Source: an uncultured Collinsella sp. (GTDB taxonomy: Bacteria > Actinomycetota > Coriobacteriia > Coriobacteriales > Coriobacteriaceae). Taken from it: a stretch of DNA of 64,000 nt. The stretch lies in contig CATYEN010000002.1 of the NCBI GenBank assembly GCA_958405565.1, positions 27,602 to 91,601 of the forward strand. The letters are read 5' to 3'. The position numbers and the translations under genes were made by a program. The notes below the pieces were generated by a model. The model was not told the origin of the DNA. It was given only the letters and a program-made list of their open reading frames with translations, and searched no databases. The first letter of the stretch is position 1. The number at the start of each line of letters is the position of its first letter. This document shows positions 8,183 to 17,194 of this stretch, in pieces.

Positions 8183-9636
8183 CGAGCAATCGCCTTCTCA
8201 ACGCATGCGGCAAGCGTCGACGCCGCCGTCTCGATATCGCGGTCGCCCACGAGCGTGCGCACATCAAACAAAATGCGATCGTGCGAAGTGCGCGTGACGA
8301 CCGGCGTGTCGAAGTCCTGGACAAGCGAGCGCTTGAGCGCGTCGACCGTCAGGCGCTCGTCAACAAGACGCACGGCAACGCACATCGTCGGCAGCTCAAC
8401 GGTAGGCAGCGAACCGCCACCGGGCGTCGAGGACTCCTCGACAATCTCCACCTGAACGGCGCACGGGCAACCGGCCTTATCGAGTCCGGCGACCATACGA
8501 TCGCGCAGCTTGCGGGCACGACGCTCCAAATGAGCCTGTGGAAGCGTGAGCATGCTGAGCACCGGAATATCGCGATGGGCCACGTCGGCGCCGTCCATGT
8601 AGATACGCAGCGTAGCCTCGAGCGCCGTGAGCGCCAACTTGCCCGGGCGCAGGGCGCGCATAAGCGGATGCGACTCACAGGCCTGGATCAGATCACGACG
8701 GCCCATGATAATGCCCGCCTGCGCCGCGCCCAGCAGCTTATCGCCCGAGCACGACACGATATCGAGTCCTGCCGCGACCGAAGCCGGCGTGGTTTCCTCG
8801 CCGCCGCGCACCAGGATGTCATCAGGCAATAGCGCCCCCGAACCCTGGTCTTCATAGAACAGCAGGCCATGCTTGTGGGCCAGGGCGGCAAGCTCCCGAG
8901 AGCCCACTTCCTCGTGAAAGCCCTCGATACGATAGTTGGAAGGATGGACCTTGAGGATCATGGCCGTATCGGGCGTAATGGCTTGCTCATAATCTGCCAG
9001 GTGCGTGCGGTTGGTGGCTCCGACCTCGACGAGCTTGGCGCCCGAAGCCTCCATTACATCGGGGATGCGGAAGCTGCCGCCGATCTCGACAAGCTCGCCG
9101 CGGCTGACGATGACCTCCTTGCCTGCGGCATGGGTCGCCAGCACCAGCAGCACGGCGGCGGCGTTATTGTTAACGACCAGTGCGTCCTCGGCACCGGTAA
9201 GCGAGCGGATGAGCTGCGCGGCGTGCTCCTTGCGCGACCCGCGCGAGCAGGTGTCCACGCTGTACTCGAGCGTGCTGTAGCCGCGCGCGACCTCGGCCAC
9301 GGCCTTGGCGGCCGACTCCGCGAGCGGGGCGCGACCCAAATTGGTATGGATAACCACACCCGTGGCGTTGACGGCAGGACGCAGACTCGGCAGCGCGGAG
9401 CGATGCGCACGCCACTCGATGGCCGAGGCCAGGTCGCGCTTAGAGCGCGGGGCGGCACCGGCGCGAATGGCGGCGCGCTCCTCGTCGAGCTCGGCCGTGA
9501 CGGCGGCATGCACCACCGCGTCGCAGGTCTCCCCCGCCGCCTTCACCACTGGCCACTCGGCAAGCAGCTCGTTGACGGATGGAATGGCGCGCAGGCGGGC
9601 GCGCACCTCATCGGACATGTTCTGGCTATCGCTCAT
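8179..9636 (-). CDS. selA: L-seryl-tRNA(Sec) selenium transferase
   Basis: 485 residues. A PLP enzyme that converts Ser-tRNA(Sec) to Sec-tRNA(Sec) using selenophosphate from SelD. The PLP-binding lysine is in SCSGDKLLGAAQAG. The N-terminal domain and the segment VNATGVVIHTNLGRAPL are typical of bacterial SelA. An AAAGG motif precedes the ATG at 9636. It is the first gene of a selA-selB unit followed by selC, giving a complete Sec-insertion cassette except for selD, which lies 37 kb away. Confidence 0.96.
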   Translation of the reverse strand: MSDSQNMSDEVRARLRAIPSVNELLAEWPVVKAAGETCDAVVHAAVTAELDEERAAIRAGAAPRSKRDLASAIEWRAHRSALPSLRPAVNATGVVIHTNLGRAPLAESAAKAVAEVARGYSTLEYSVDTCSRGSRKEHAAQLIRSLTGAEDALVVNNNAAAVLLVLATHAAGKEVIVSRGELVEIGGSFRIPDVMEASGAKLVEVGATNRTHLADYEQAITPDTAMILKVHPSNYRIEGFHEEVGSRELAALAHKHGLLFYEDQGSGALLPDDILVRGGEETTPASVAAGLDIVSCSGDKLLGAAQAGIIMGRRDLIQACESHPLMRALRPGKLALTALEATLRIYMDGADVAHRDIPVLSMLTLPQAHLERRARKLRDRMVAGLDKAGCPCAVQVEIVEESSTPGGGSLPTVELPTMCVAVRLVDERLTVDALKRSLVQDFDTPVVTRTSHDRILFDVRTLVGDRDIETAASTLAACVEKAIAR

Positions 9637-9711
9637 GTGCAGCCTTTCAAAACCAAGGGCAGATCAGTCGATCGTTCATCAAAAACCAGCCGAATCAATC
9701 TGCTGAATCAT

Positions 9712-11829
9712 TCAATCGCTATTATCCTCGCGTGCCGCGATCTTTTCCACGCGAACGGCGTTTTCCTGGGTGAGCGCAGCGCTCGTCAACGGGTCCCAAC
9801 GCAACGGCGTATGGTCGAGCGGACCCACGCCCAAGGCTTGAGCGCCACCGGCATCGGCGCCAAACGAACGCCCGCCGGGAGCGGCCGAGGTGAAGATGCA
9901 CGCCGGATGCAGATACGGCGTCGTCTCCACGCGCACGCGGTCGCGGCCCATATCGCTCACGAGTTCGACGACCTCGCCGTCGGCGATGCCCATATGCGCA
10001 GCAGCATCGGCATTCATCTGCACGGCATCCAGGTCCGATCCAGCCTCGGCGGCACCTTGGGCAGCGAGCCTGCGCGAAGTATGCGACTCAAAGGGACGGT
10101 TGCCGCTAATGAGGCGAAACATCCCCGGGCCGGGCTCCACCATGGGAGCGATCCAGTTGGGCACACGACCCATGCCGGCTCGCTCCCATATGTCGCTTGC
10201 CAGCGCAATCTTGCCGCCATCCAAGGGAATCGCAGGCTCGCCCGTACGCGACGGCAACGCAACACCCGTGTCGGCCCAACCGCGCTCCTTGAGCTCGTCC
10301 AGATTGATCCCAAACGGTGCCACCTGGGCAGCCGCCAGATCGTCAGACGTAAACTGAAAGTACTCGCCCACGCCACACGCCTGCGCCAGACCGGCAAAGA
10401 TCTCCCGACCGGGACGCGTGTCGTCATGCTGCACAGGCAGCACGGCGTTGCGGTAGAATACGCGCGAATCATTGGCGCCCACGGCTGTGCCCACGCCGCG
10501 GTCAGCCTCCAGATACGTCACGTCGGGCAGCACGAAGTCGGAAGCACGCGCCGTCTCGGACCAGCGAATATCAATCGTCACGAGCAAGTCGAGCTGCTGC
10601 AAAATACTCAACCAAGCCTGTGCATTGCCATAGCCCGCACCGGGGTTACTGGCATAGACGATGAGCCCACGCAAATCGCCGGCAAGAATCGACTGACCGA
10701 TAGTCGTGCACAGGCCGCGCACCGGATCGACCAGCGGATAGCGCTCGGACCCCAGCTTGGGCCCGCGCGGCACCGGCGGCGTCGCAAAGCGTGCGGGATC
10801 GAGGTCGCCCAGCGCAAGCGGTGTGGGTGGATTGAGCGCTCCGCCCGCATGTCCAATACAGCCCAGCAGCACATCGACCATGCAGATAGCTCGCGCCGTC
10901 TGGGTACTGTTCGCATACGCGATACCGATGCCACCATGAAAGCCAGCGTCCACCACCGCAGCAGGCGCCGCGGCAGCTAGATCGCGCGCCGTGGCGGCGA
11001 TCTCTGCGGCCGGCACGTCGCACATCGACTCGGCCCACTCGGGCGTCCAAGCACGGGCCGCCTGCGCCAGCTCGTCAAAACCCGTGGTATAGCGGATCAC
11101 GAACTCGTGATCGTACAGGTCCTCGGCAATCAGCACGTGGACAATACCCAACAGCAGCGCCAAGTCGCAGCCCGGACGCACGCGCAGCCAGCGGTCGGCA
11201 AGCGCAGCCGAGCCGCTGCGCCGGGGGTCGACCACGATGATCTTCGCCCCGCGCCGGCGCGCATCGTTGAGTGTATCAACGGCCCCCATCGTCGACGAAT
11301 CGACAATGGAACGCCCCAGGTACATAATGCAATCGGTATGCGCCAGGTCGGAGGCGGGGCTATAGCCCAAGCTATGCTCCCAACCAGTGAGACGGCTTAC
11401 CTCGCAGGCGCCATCGGCACCGTACACGTTGGGCGAACCCAGCGCGTGCATAAGACGATAGCCCCAGTAGCGGTCGAACGAGGGCACGCCGAGCGTCATG
11501 CCCAGCGCACGAGGTCCGCGCTCGTCAACAATCCCCCCAAGGCGCGCCGCGATCTGCGCGAACGCCTCGTCCCACGAAATAGCATCGAACCCCGAGCCAT
11601 CAGCTCGTCGGCGCATGGGGTGCACAATGCGATCGCGCTCGTCAAACGGCATTGCCAGGCGATGCCGTCCGCGAGCGCACAGGGCACGCGCCGCGCACGG
11701 ATGTCCCACAACCGGCAACTCAGCCACCACACGCCCATCCTCAACATGAGCCGCAAAGGCGCAATCGGCATAGCATCCCCCGCATGTGGTCACCACGGCG
11801 CGACCGTCACGCTCCACAGCAGATACCAT
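9712..11829 (-). CDS. Molybdopterin (bis-MGD) oxidoreductase of the DMSO reductase family
   Basis: 705 residues. The N-terminus has a 4Fe-4S motif, CGGCYADC with a fourth cysteine in GHPC, then the Mo-bisMGD domains; the C-terminal dinucleotide-binding domain includes ISGNRPFESHTSRRL. The segment YGADGACEVSRLTG occupies the place of the metal-ligand loop, with Cys rather than Sec. There is no twin-arginine signal, so it is probably cytoplasmic, and no Fe-S or membrane subunit gene is adjacent. The ATG at 11829 follows an AAAGGGG ribosome binding site; an upstream in-frame start (11868) lacks one and would fall in the focA terminator area. It lies downstream of focA, which suggests a formate-linked role, but the substrate is unknown. 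Confidence 0.85.
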   Translation of the reverse strand: MVSAVERDGRAVVTTCGGCYADCAFAAHVEDGRVVAELPVVGHPCAARALCARGRHRLAMPFDERDRIVHPMRRRADGSGFDAISWDEAFAQIAARLGGIVDERGPRALGMTLGVPSFDRYWGYRLMHALGSPNVYGADGACEVSRLTGWEHSLGYSPASDLAHTDCIMYLGRSIVDSSTMGAVDTLNDARRRGAKIIVVDPRRSGSAALADRWLRVRPGCDLALLLGIVHVLIAEDLYDHEFVIRYTTGFDELAQAARAWTPEWAESMCDVPAAEIAATARDLAAAAPAAVVDAGFHGGIGIAYANSTQTARAICMVDVLLGCIGHAGGALNPPTPLALGDLDPARFATPPVPRGPKLGSERYPLVDPVRGLCTTIGQSILAGDLRGLIVYASNPGAGYGNAQAWLSILQQLDLLVTIDIRWSETARASDFVLPDVTYLEADRGVGTAVGANDSRVFYRNAVLPVQHDDTRPGREIFAGLAQACGVGEYFQFTSDDLAAAQVAPFGINLDELKERGWADTGVALPSRTGEPAIPLDGGKIALASDIWERAGMGRVPNWIAPMVEPGPGMFRLISGNRPFESHTSRRLAAQGAAEAGSDLDAVQMNADAAAHMGIADGEVVELVSDMGRDRVRVETTPYLHPACIFTSAAPGGRSFGADAGGAQALGVGPLDHTPLRWDPLTSAALTQENAVRVEKIAAREDNSD

Positions 11830-11892
11830 CTCGATTACCCCTTTCACCAGCCAAACACAACAGGTCAACAGCCCGGCAACGAGCCCCAGACC

Positions 11893-11929
11893 AAAAAAGC
11901 CTCCCGCACGGCAACGCCCCGCGGGAGGC
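11893..11929 (-). terminator. Terminator after focA
   Basis: The GCCTCCCGC (11899-11907) and GCGGGAGGC (11921-11929) arms form a 9-bp perfect stem followed on the minus strand by six T residues. It marks the end of the formate hydrogenlyase transcript. Confidence 0.9.
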
Positions 11930-11951
11930 CCAACGTCAAACAGACGGTATC

Positions 11952-12791
11952 TTACGCCTCGGACTTCTTGGCGTAGATAAACCAGTAGCCGAGCGCGACC
12001 AGAACCGCACCGCCCACAATGTTGCCCAGCGTGGCAGCGGACAGGTTAAACGCAATGCCCGCAACGTTGAGCGCATCGGTGCCGGCGACGTCGGCACCAT
12101 AGCCGCACGCGTGCATCACGGCACCCATGGGCAAAAAGTACATGTTGGCGACACAGTGCTCAAAACCGCAGGCCACAAAGGCAGCGATGGGCAGCAGAAT
12201 GCCCACAACCTTATCGACCACGGTCTTGCCGGCGGTACCGATCCACACGGCCAGGCATACAAAGATGTTGCACAGGATGCCGCGGAAGAAGATCGTCACC
12301 CAGTCGATCGTCACCTTGCCGGCGGCGACGCTCACCATGGAATTGGCGACCGCCTCGCCGTTGAGCTTATAGATGCCGGCCATGTACACCAAAAAGACGA
12401 TGAACAGGGCACCGACAAAATTGCCGACCCAGACGACGACCCAGGCCTTGAGCATCTGAGCCAGGGTGATCTTTTTGCTCTTGAGCGCACAGACCATAAG
12501 CGAATTGCCGGTAAACAGCTCGGCGCCGCACACCAGCACCAGCACCAGGCCCAGGCAAAAGCACAGGCCGCCCACGACGCGCTGGGCGCCCCAGCCGAGC
12601 GTGCTATCGCTCAAGAACACCGTAAAGAACAGGCCGCCGAAGGCAATGAACGCACCGGCGAACATTGCCAACAGAAAGGCCTTAGCGACCGGCAGGTTGG
12701 CCTTGGTCACGCCGGCGGCCTCGGTCTTGGCCTCGATCGCGGCGGGCGCCAGGCAATCGGGAGCGGGATACTCCACCTTGGAATCTGCCAT
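11952..12791 (-). CDS. focA: Formate/nitrite transporter family channel (formate)
   Basis: 279 residues with about six hydrophobic segments and the pentameric FNT-family signatures AGAFIAFGG near the N-terminus and CGAELFTGN in the middle; FEHCVANMYFLP matches the FNT motif containing the pore histidine region. It exchanges formate across the membrane and so feeds or vents the formate hydrogenlyase encoded upstream. The ATG at 12791 is chosen because a purine-rich ribosome binding site precedes it and the usual short cytoplasmic N-terminus follows. It is the last gene of the operon, in the same relative place as focB in the E. coli hyf operon. Formate rather than nitrite as substrate is inferred from context. 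Confidence 0.9.
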   Translation of the reverse strand: MADSKVEYPAPDCLAPAAIEAKTEAAGVTKANLPVAKAFLLAMFAGAFIAFGGLFFTVFLSDSTLGWGAQRVVGGLCFCLGLVLVLVCGAELFTGNSLMVCALKSKKITLAQMLKAWVVVWVGNFVGALFIVFLVYMAGIYKLNGEAVANSMVSVAAGKVTIDWVTIFFRGILCNIFVCLAVWIGTAGKTVVDKVVGILLPIAAFVACGFEHCVANMYFLPMGAVMHACGYGADVAGTDALNVAGIAFNLSAATLGNIVGGAVLVALGYWFIYAKKSEA

Positions 12792-12830
12792 GTCAATCAC
12801 TTCTTTCCTAATCAGCAGGGACAAGCGCAC

Positions 12831-13334
12831 CTATCGCTCTTGCCCCAAGCGGACAAAGTGGGAAAAGTCGTTGGCGGCCACGGCGTCGTACACGGCGTCG
12901 ACGGCGTCAAAGACTTCCGGGGACATGGGGTTGTAGAACTCCGTGTCGCCCGGCTGAATCCCGACGAAGACGTTATCATCGCACGATTGCTCAATCTCTT
13001 CGATCAGAATAGACAAAGGAAGCGAATGCGTGGTGAACATCGACTTGCGGGCCACATCGCGCTTGTCGAGCAAACGGATGGACCCGACGGGCAGCGCCAT
13101 GTCGGCAGCATCGACCAAGACCAGACGCGGCGGACGCTCGCGCTTGACCTCGATGATGTCGTCCTCGGGCGTTTGGCCGCCGTCGATGGTGTACCAACCG
13201 GCGATGGGTGCGTCTTCCATCTTTTTGGAAAGCACGGGGCCGGCGGCATCGTCGGCACGCAGCACGCTTCCCGCCGTGAGCACGATACCCGCAAACGAGG
13301 CGCCGTTTACACGTCCATCTACAACGCGACCCAT
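12831..13334 (-). CDS. hycI: Hydrogenase large-subunit maturation endopeptidase
   Basis: 167 residues. The family removes a C-terminal tail from the [NiFe] hydrogenase large subunit once nickel is inserted. LRADDAAGP matches the conserved (GxDD)xAGP nickel-sensing aspartate region near residue 30, and YTIDGGQTPED matches the second conserved segment. The gene overlaps the stop of hycH. Its expected substrate is HyfG, which has a 44-residue tail after its DPCxxCTDR motif. E. coli hyf lacks this gene, so here the operon carries its own protease. Confidence 0.85.
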   Translation of the reverse strand: MGRVVDGRVNGASFAGIVLTAGSVLRADDAAGPVLSKKMEDAPIAGWYTIDGGQTPEDDIIEVKRERPPRLVLVDAADMALPVGSIRLLDKRDVARKSMFTTHSLPLSILIEEIEQSCDDNVFVGIQPGDTEFYNPMSPEVFDAVDAVYDAVAANDFSHFVRLGQER

Positions 13335-13915
13335 TACTGCAACCTCCCCGTCAGATACACGCCCGACACATCGCGCACGCGCTCAACCAGATCGCGCAAC
13401 TTCATTAAGAACGCGACCTGCTGGGCATGTAGGCCAAAGTCGTCGTCGAACACCGAGATGCCGGCCTTGGCCGACCCGCGAAAACCGCGCTCGTCGAGCA
13501 GCGCATCGCAGGCCTCAAGCAGCGACGGCACCGCCGCCTTGTCGAGCTGGCACTCGCCAAAGGAGCGGATGGCCTCAAACTTAGTCCGGGCCTCCCCCTC
13601 CGGCAGCGCGTCGACGAGCGAATAGAAGACGTTCACCGGCACCGACAGGCGCGGCTCAAAGCAGTCGAGCACGCCGGTGTGGTGGCCCACGGCGAGCGTG
13701 TAGTACAGCACGTCGCAGGCCTCCTGGGGAACGTCTTCCTCGGTCTCCACAAACTTACGCGTGAGCTCGTAAAAGACCACCTGGTCGGGCGCATGGCCCA
13801 GGCAGGGGTCGGCGACGCCCTCGGCGGCCTCGTCGCTTGCGCGCGAGGCATCGCCAAAGGAGCCGCCGAGCATACCGGGGCCCGCAAAGTAACCAGAGCG
13901 GTCCGTGAGCTCCAT
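13334..13915 (-). CDS. hycH: Formate hydrogenlyase assembly protein (HycH/HyfJ family)
   Basis: 193 residues. The recognisable part is FYELTRKFVETE, then CDVLYYTLAVGHHTGVLDCF, typical of the HycH family required for maturation of the hydrogenase-3-type large subunit. The N-terminal 40 residues are rich in Gly/Ala/Asp and less conserved. It is encoded directly after hyfI, matching hyfI-hyfJ order in E. coli, and its stop overlaps the hycI start. It is not a catalytic subunit; its exact role in assembly is not settled in the family. Confidence 0.82.
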   Translation of the reverse strand: MELTDRSGYFAGPGMLGGSFGDASRASDEAAEGVADPCLGHAPDQVVFYELTRKFVETEEDVPQEACDVLYYTLAVGHHTGVLDCFEPRLSVPVNVFYSLVDALPEGEARTKFEAIRSFGECQLDKAAVPSLLEACDALLDERGFRGSAKAGISVFDDDFGLHAQQVAFLMKLRDLVERVRDVSGVYLTGRLQ

Positions 13916-14698
13916 CTAGCGACCTCCGGCCAGCACCAGATCCTGCAGCGCCGAGTACACCTCGACGCGGCGGGGATCATCCTGCTTGTCGATGAGCAGC
14001 GCCATGGCACCGCGGATATCGCCCTTGGGTGCGCCCTCGAGCGTATCCATAAACTCGTTGGCCAGGTCGCGACCATAGCGGTAACCGCTCATGGCGCGAG
14101 CCTCGCGCTCAATGGCAACGCGCAGCTTGTACGGCACGCCGGGGTGCAGGATATCGGCCTGCTCGCCGGCGGCCTCCACCGTGGTCTCGTCATGGAGCTT
14201 TTGGTCAAGCAGACCGAGCGCCATGGCAAAGCCGTAGATGGTCTGCGCGGGGCTGGGCAGGCAGCCGGGGATGTAGACATCGACCGGCAGAATCTTGTCG
14301 GTGCCGCCCCAGACGCAGTAGTTGTCGTAGAAGATGCCGCCAGTGCAGCCGCACGCGCCGTAGGACACCACGATCTTGGGATCGGGTGCGGCCTCAAAGG
14401 CGCGCAGGGCCGGCATGCGCATGGCTCGCGTCACGGCGCCGGTGTACAGCAGCACGTCGGCGTGACGGGGCGAGGGCACGACCTTAATACCAAAACGCTC
14501 GACGTCGAAGACGGGCGTAATAGAACCGAAGATCTCGATCTCGCAGCCGTTGCAGCCGCCGCAGTCAACACGGTAGACGTACACCGAGCGTTTGATCTTC
14601 TTAAGAAGGGTCGCCTTGGCCTTCTCGATGCTCTCGTCGAGCTCGATCTTGGTCGGGCGGTACTGAAGCCGCTCGGGCAAAAGCGTGGGTTCGGCCAT
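13916..14698 (-). CDS. hyfI: [NiFe] hydrogenase small subunit, NuoB-like
   Basis: 260 residues. It carries the 4Fe-4S cluster proximal to the nickel site: cysteines in VDCGGCNGCEIEIFG, YGACGCTGG and IPGCLPSP, the NuoB/HycG pattern. No Tat signal is present, as expected for a complex facing the cytoplasm. It sits between hyfH and hycH with near-zero spacing. Together with HyfG it forms the proton-reducing core that receives electrons from FdhF through the Fe-S proteins. Confidence 0.92.
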   Translation of the reverse strand: MAEPTLLPERLQYRPTKIELDESIEKAKATLLKKIKRSVYVYRVDCGGCNGCEIEIFGSITPVFDVERFGIKVVPSPRHADVLLYTGAVTRAMRMPALRAFEAAPDPKIVVSYGACGCTGGIFYDNYCVWGGTDKILPVDVYIPGCLPSPAQTIYGFAMALGLLDQKLHDETTVEAAGEQADILHPGVPYKLRVAIEREARAMSGYRYGRDLANEFMDTLEGAPKGDIRGAMALLIDKQDDPRRVEVYSALQDLVLAGGR

Positions 14699-14700
14699 GG

Positions 14701-15417
14701 TTACTCCTCCTTCGTATCAAAATCCATGATGATGCCCTCGACCGGCGCAGGTCCGGCGGGGATCTCGGGCGCATCGGGGTTGAGCTCGCGGTCGATATAC
14801 TCCGGGTTCACGCCGTGGCCGCCCAGATACTCCATGCCGGGGCCCTGGGGCTCACCGGACGCAAGCGTCTCGTTGGCAGCCATGCCACGCGCGTTGCCGG
14901 TCTTTACGGCCGAGGCGGCGCGCAGGGCGTCGAGCTCGCGCTTGCACTCCTGGCACATACCGACGGTACGGGCGGCCTGCTCGGCCTCCATGCCGCCGGC
15001 CTTTTGCAGCAGGCGCTTGGCGTAGTCGATCTCCTTGTGCGGGGCAAACGGCTTGCCGCAACGCGAGCAGTGCTCGAGCGTATAGACGCTCTTGCTGGTG
15101 AGGTCGTCCTTGCTCATGACGGCCAGCTCAAACTCCTCGGTGAGCTTGATGGCCTCCATGGGGCAGGCTTCCTCGCAGCGGCCGCAAAAGATGCAGCGAC
15201 CGTAGTCGATCGACCAGGTGATGGTATCGGCCGCAAGGTCGGTGTCCATGCGAATGGCATCGGCCGGGCACGCCACGCCGCAGGCACCGCAGGCGATGCA
15301 GAGCTCCGCGTTGTGCTCGGGCTTGCCGCGCATGTCCTTGTTGGTGGGGAACGGCGCAAACGGGTACTTGACCGTCGCGTCGCCCGCCTTCGCGTTGACC
15401 TTCCAAAGCTTCAGCAT
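14701..15417 (-). CDS. hyfH: Ferredoxin-like 4Fe-4S subunit, NuoI-like
   Basis: 238 residues. Two 4Fe-4S motifs (CIACGACGVACP and CIFCGRCEEACP) lie within the first 95 residues, as in NuoI/HycF. After them comes an unusual extra part with CSRCGKPF and CQEC, which looks like a zinc-ribbon or rubredoxin-like pair, and an acidic, proline-rich tail. The ATG at 15417 follows the hyfG stop closely and gives the family N-terminus MLKLWKVN; longer in-frame extensions read into hyfG and are not used. It passes electrons to HyfI. Confidence 0.9.
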   Translation of the reverse strand: MLKLWKVNAKAGDATVKYPFAPFPTNKDMRGKPEHNAELCIACGACGVACPADAIRMDTDLAADTITWSIDYGRCIFCGRCEEACPMEAIKLTEEFELAVMSKDDLTSKSVYTLEHCSRCGKPFAPHKEIDYAKRLLQKAGGMEAEQAARTVGMCQECKRELDALRAASAVKTGNARGMAANETLASGEPQGPGMEYLGGHGVNPEYIDRELNPDAPEIPAGPAPVEGIIMDFDTKEE

Positions 15418-15418
15418 A

Positions 15419-17191
15419 TTAGAGCGCCTCCTCATCGAGCGGAGCGGCAACGGAGCCCTCGCCCGCAAGCGGCGACTTGTCGCGCCAGACGTTCTCGAAC
15501 TGCTCCTTGTCCAGCACGTGATCGCGCTTAGCGGCGACATCGGTCACCGTCACGCGGTCGGTGCAGGAGTAGCACGGGTCGAGCGAACCGACGATCAGCG
15601 CCGCATCGCCCACGGTGTTGCCGCGGAACATGTAGCGCAGGACCGGCCAGTTGCTGTACGTAGCGGCCTTGGCGCGCCAACGGTAGCACTTCTGGTTGTT
15701 GCCGAGCATGGCCCAGTGCACGTCCTCGCCGCGCGGCGCCTCGGTGGCGCCGATGGCGTACTTGTGCGGGGTGTACTCCCAATCCGTGGTGAGGATGGGG
15801 CCCGACGGGCAATTCTCGAGCATGGTCTCGATCATGTCGATCGAATCGTAGACCTCCTGGATGCGAACGGCGGTACGGCCGAAGGCATCGCAGGTGTCGG
15901 CCGTGGCGGCGTGCATCTTTTGGACGTCCGGATCGGCGTAGCCGTCGAAGGGATGATCAAAACGCACGTCGCGGGCATAGCCCGAGCCACGCATAAGCGG
16001 TCCGACCGGCGAGAAGTCGCGTGCGATCTTGCGGTCCAAGATGCCAATGCCACTCGTACGCTCAATAAAGTTGGGCGTGGAGAGCAAGACGTCGACGAGT
16101 TCCTGAACCTCGGAGCGCAGCTGGTGGATGGTCGTGAGCGTGGAAAGCTTCTGCTCGGCCAAAATGTCGCGACGCACGCCGCCGATCACGTTGAGACCGT
16201 AGGTCTTACGGTGACCGGAGAGCTTCTCGGCCAGGTCCATGGACTTCTCGCGGACGCGGAAGAACTGCTGGAAGCCGGAGTCGAAGCCCGTGTAGTGCGA
16301 TGCGAGACCAATGTTGAGCAGATGCGAGTGCAGGCGCTCGACCTCGAGCATGATAGCGCGAATGTACTGGGCGCGCGGCGGGACATGGATGCCCTGGGCG
16401 CGCTCGACGGCCTCGGCATAGGCCACCGAGTGGGCGCAGCCGCAGATGCCGCAGATGCGGTCGGCGAGGAACGTCACGGCGTCATAGTTCAGGCGCGTCT
16501 CGGCGACCTTCTCCATGCCGCGGTGCACGTAGAACAGACGGTAGTCGGCGTCCACGATCGTCTCGCCCTCAACAAACAGGCGGAAGTGGCCGGGCTCGTC
16601 GGAGGTAATGTGCAGCGGGCCCATGGGGACGAGCGTCGTCTCCTTGTCCTTGGTGTCGGCCAAGAACTCGTAGTTTTCCATGTCGCTCGCGGGAGCGGGA
16701 CGGAAGCGGTAGTCCATGGAGTCCTTGCGCAGCGGGTACAGGCCGCTGGGCCAGTCATCGGGCAGCACCAGGCGACGACGATCGGGCAGACCCTCGGGGA
16801 TCAGGCCGAACATATCGCGCAGCTCGCGCTCACCCCACACGCAGGCAGGGACGAACGGCGTCACGGACGGGAACGTCATCTTGGCGGGATCGACCTCGGT
16901 GCGCACGGTCACCCAGCCGGGGTCCTCCCCCTCCATGGAGATGACGTAGTACACGGCGTAACGGCCGCACAGACTGCGCTCATCGTTGCCGATGATCACG
17001 GGAATCCAACCGTAGCGCTCGTAATACAGGTAGTGGACGGCCTCGGGCAGCTTGTCCTGCTTGACGGTAATCGTCAGCTGGTCCTCGCACTGCCACTCGA
17101 CCTTCTCGATGCAGCCCGGAACGGCGCGGCGCAGGGCCTCGACATGGCTCTCGCAGCGACGGGCATACACCTTGTTCTCAGTTTCAATCAT
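15419..17191 (-). CDS. hyfG: [NiFe] hydrogenase large subunit, NuoC-NuoD fusion
   Basis: 590 residues. Residues 1-170 are a NuoC-like domain and the remainder is the NuoD/HycE-like catalytic domain. Nickel ligands are visible in RICGIC (245-250) and DPCYSC (538-543). The chain continues 44 residues past DPCYSCTDR; by analogy with HycE this tail would be cut after that arginine by HycI, encoded downstream. No selenocysteine replaces the nickel cysteines. It reduces protons to H2 with electrons from formate and is expected to couple to the HyfBCDEF membrane arm. Confidence 0.96.
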   Translation of the reverse strand: MIETENKVYARRCESHVEALRRAVPGCIEKVEWQCEDQLTITVKQDKLPEAVHYLYYERYGWIPVIIGNDERSLCGRYAVYYVISMEGEDPGWVTVRTEVDPAKMTFPSVTPFVPACVWGERELRDMFGLIPEGLPDRRRLVLPDDWPSGLYPLRKDSMDYRFRPAPASDMENYEFLADTKDKETTLVPMGPLHITSDEPGHFRLFVEGETIVDADYRLFYVHRGMEKVAETRLNYDAVTFLADRICGICGCAHSVAYAEAVERAQGIHVPPRAQYIRAIMLEVERLHSHLLNIGLASHYTGFDSGFQQFFRVREKSMDLAEKLSGHRKTYGLNVIGGVRRDILAEQKLSTLTTIHQLRSEVQELVDVLLSTPNFIERTSGIGILDRKIARDFSPVGPLMRGSGYARDVRFDHPFDGYADPDVQKMHAATADTCDAFGRTAVRIQEVYDSIDMIETMLENCPSGPILTTDWEYTPHKYAIGATEAPRGEDVHWAMLGNNQKCYRWRAKAATYSNWPVLRYMFRGNTVGDAALIVGSLDPCYSCTDRVTVTDVAAKRDHVLDKEQFENVWRDKSPLAGEGSVAAPLDEEAL

Positions 17192-17194
17192 TCG

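Noticed and set aside
15419..17191. [NiFeSe] hydrogenase
   Set aside because: The C-terminal nickel motif is DPCYSC with cysteine codons, and there is no TGA.
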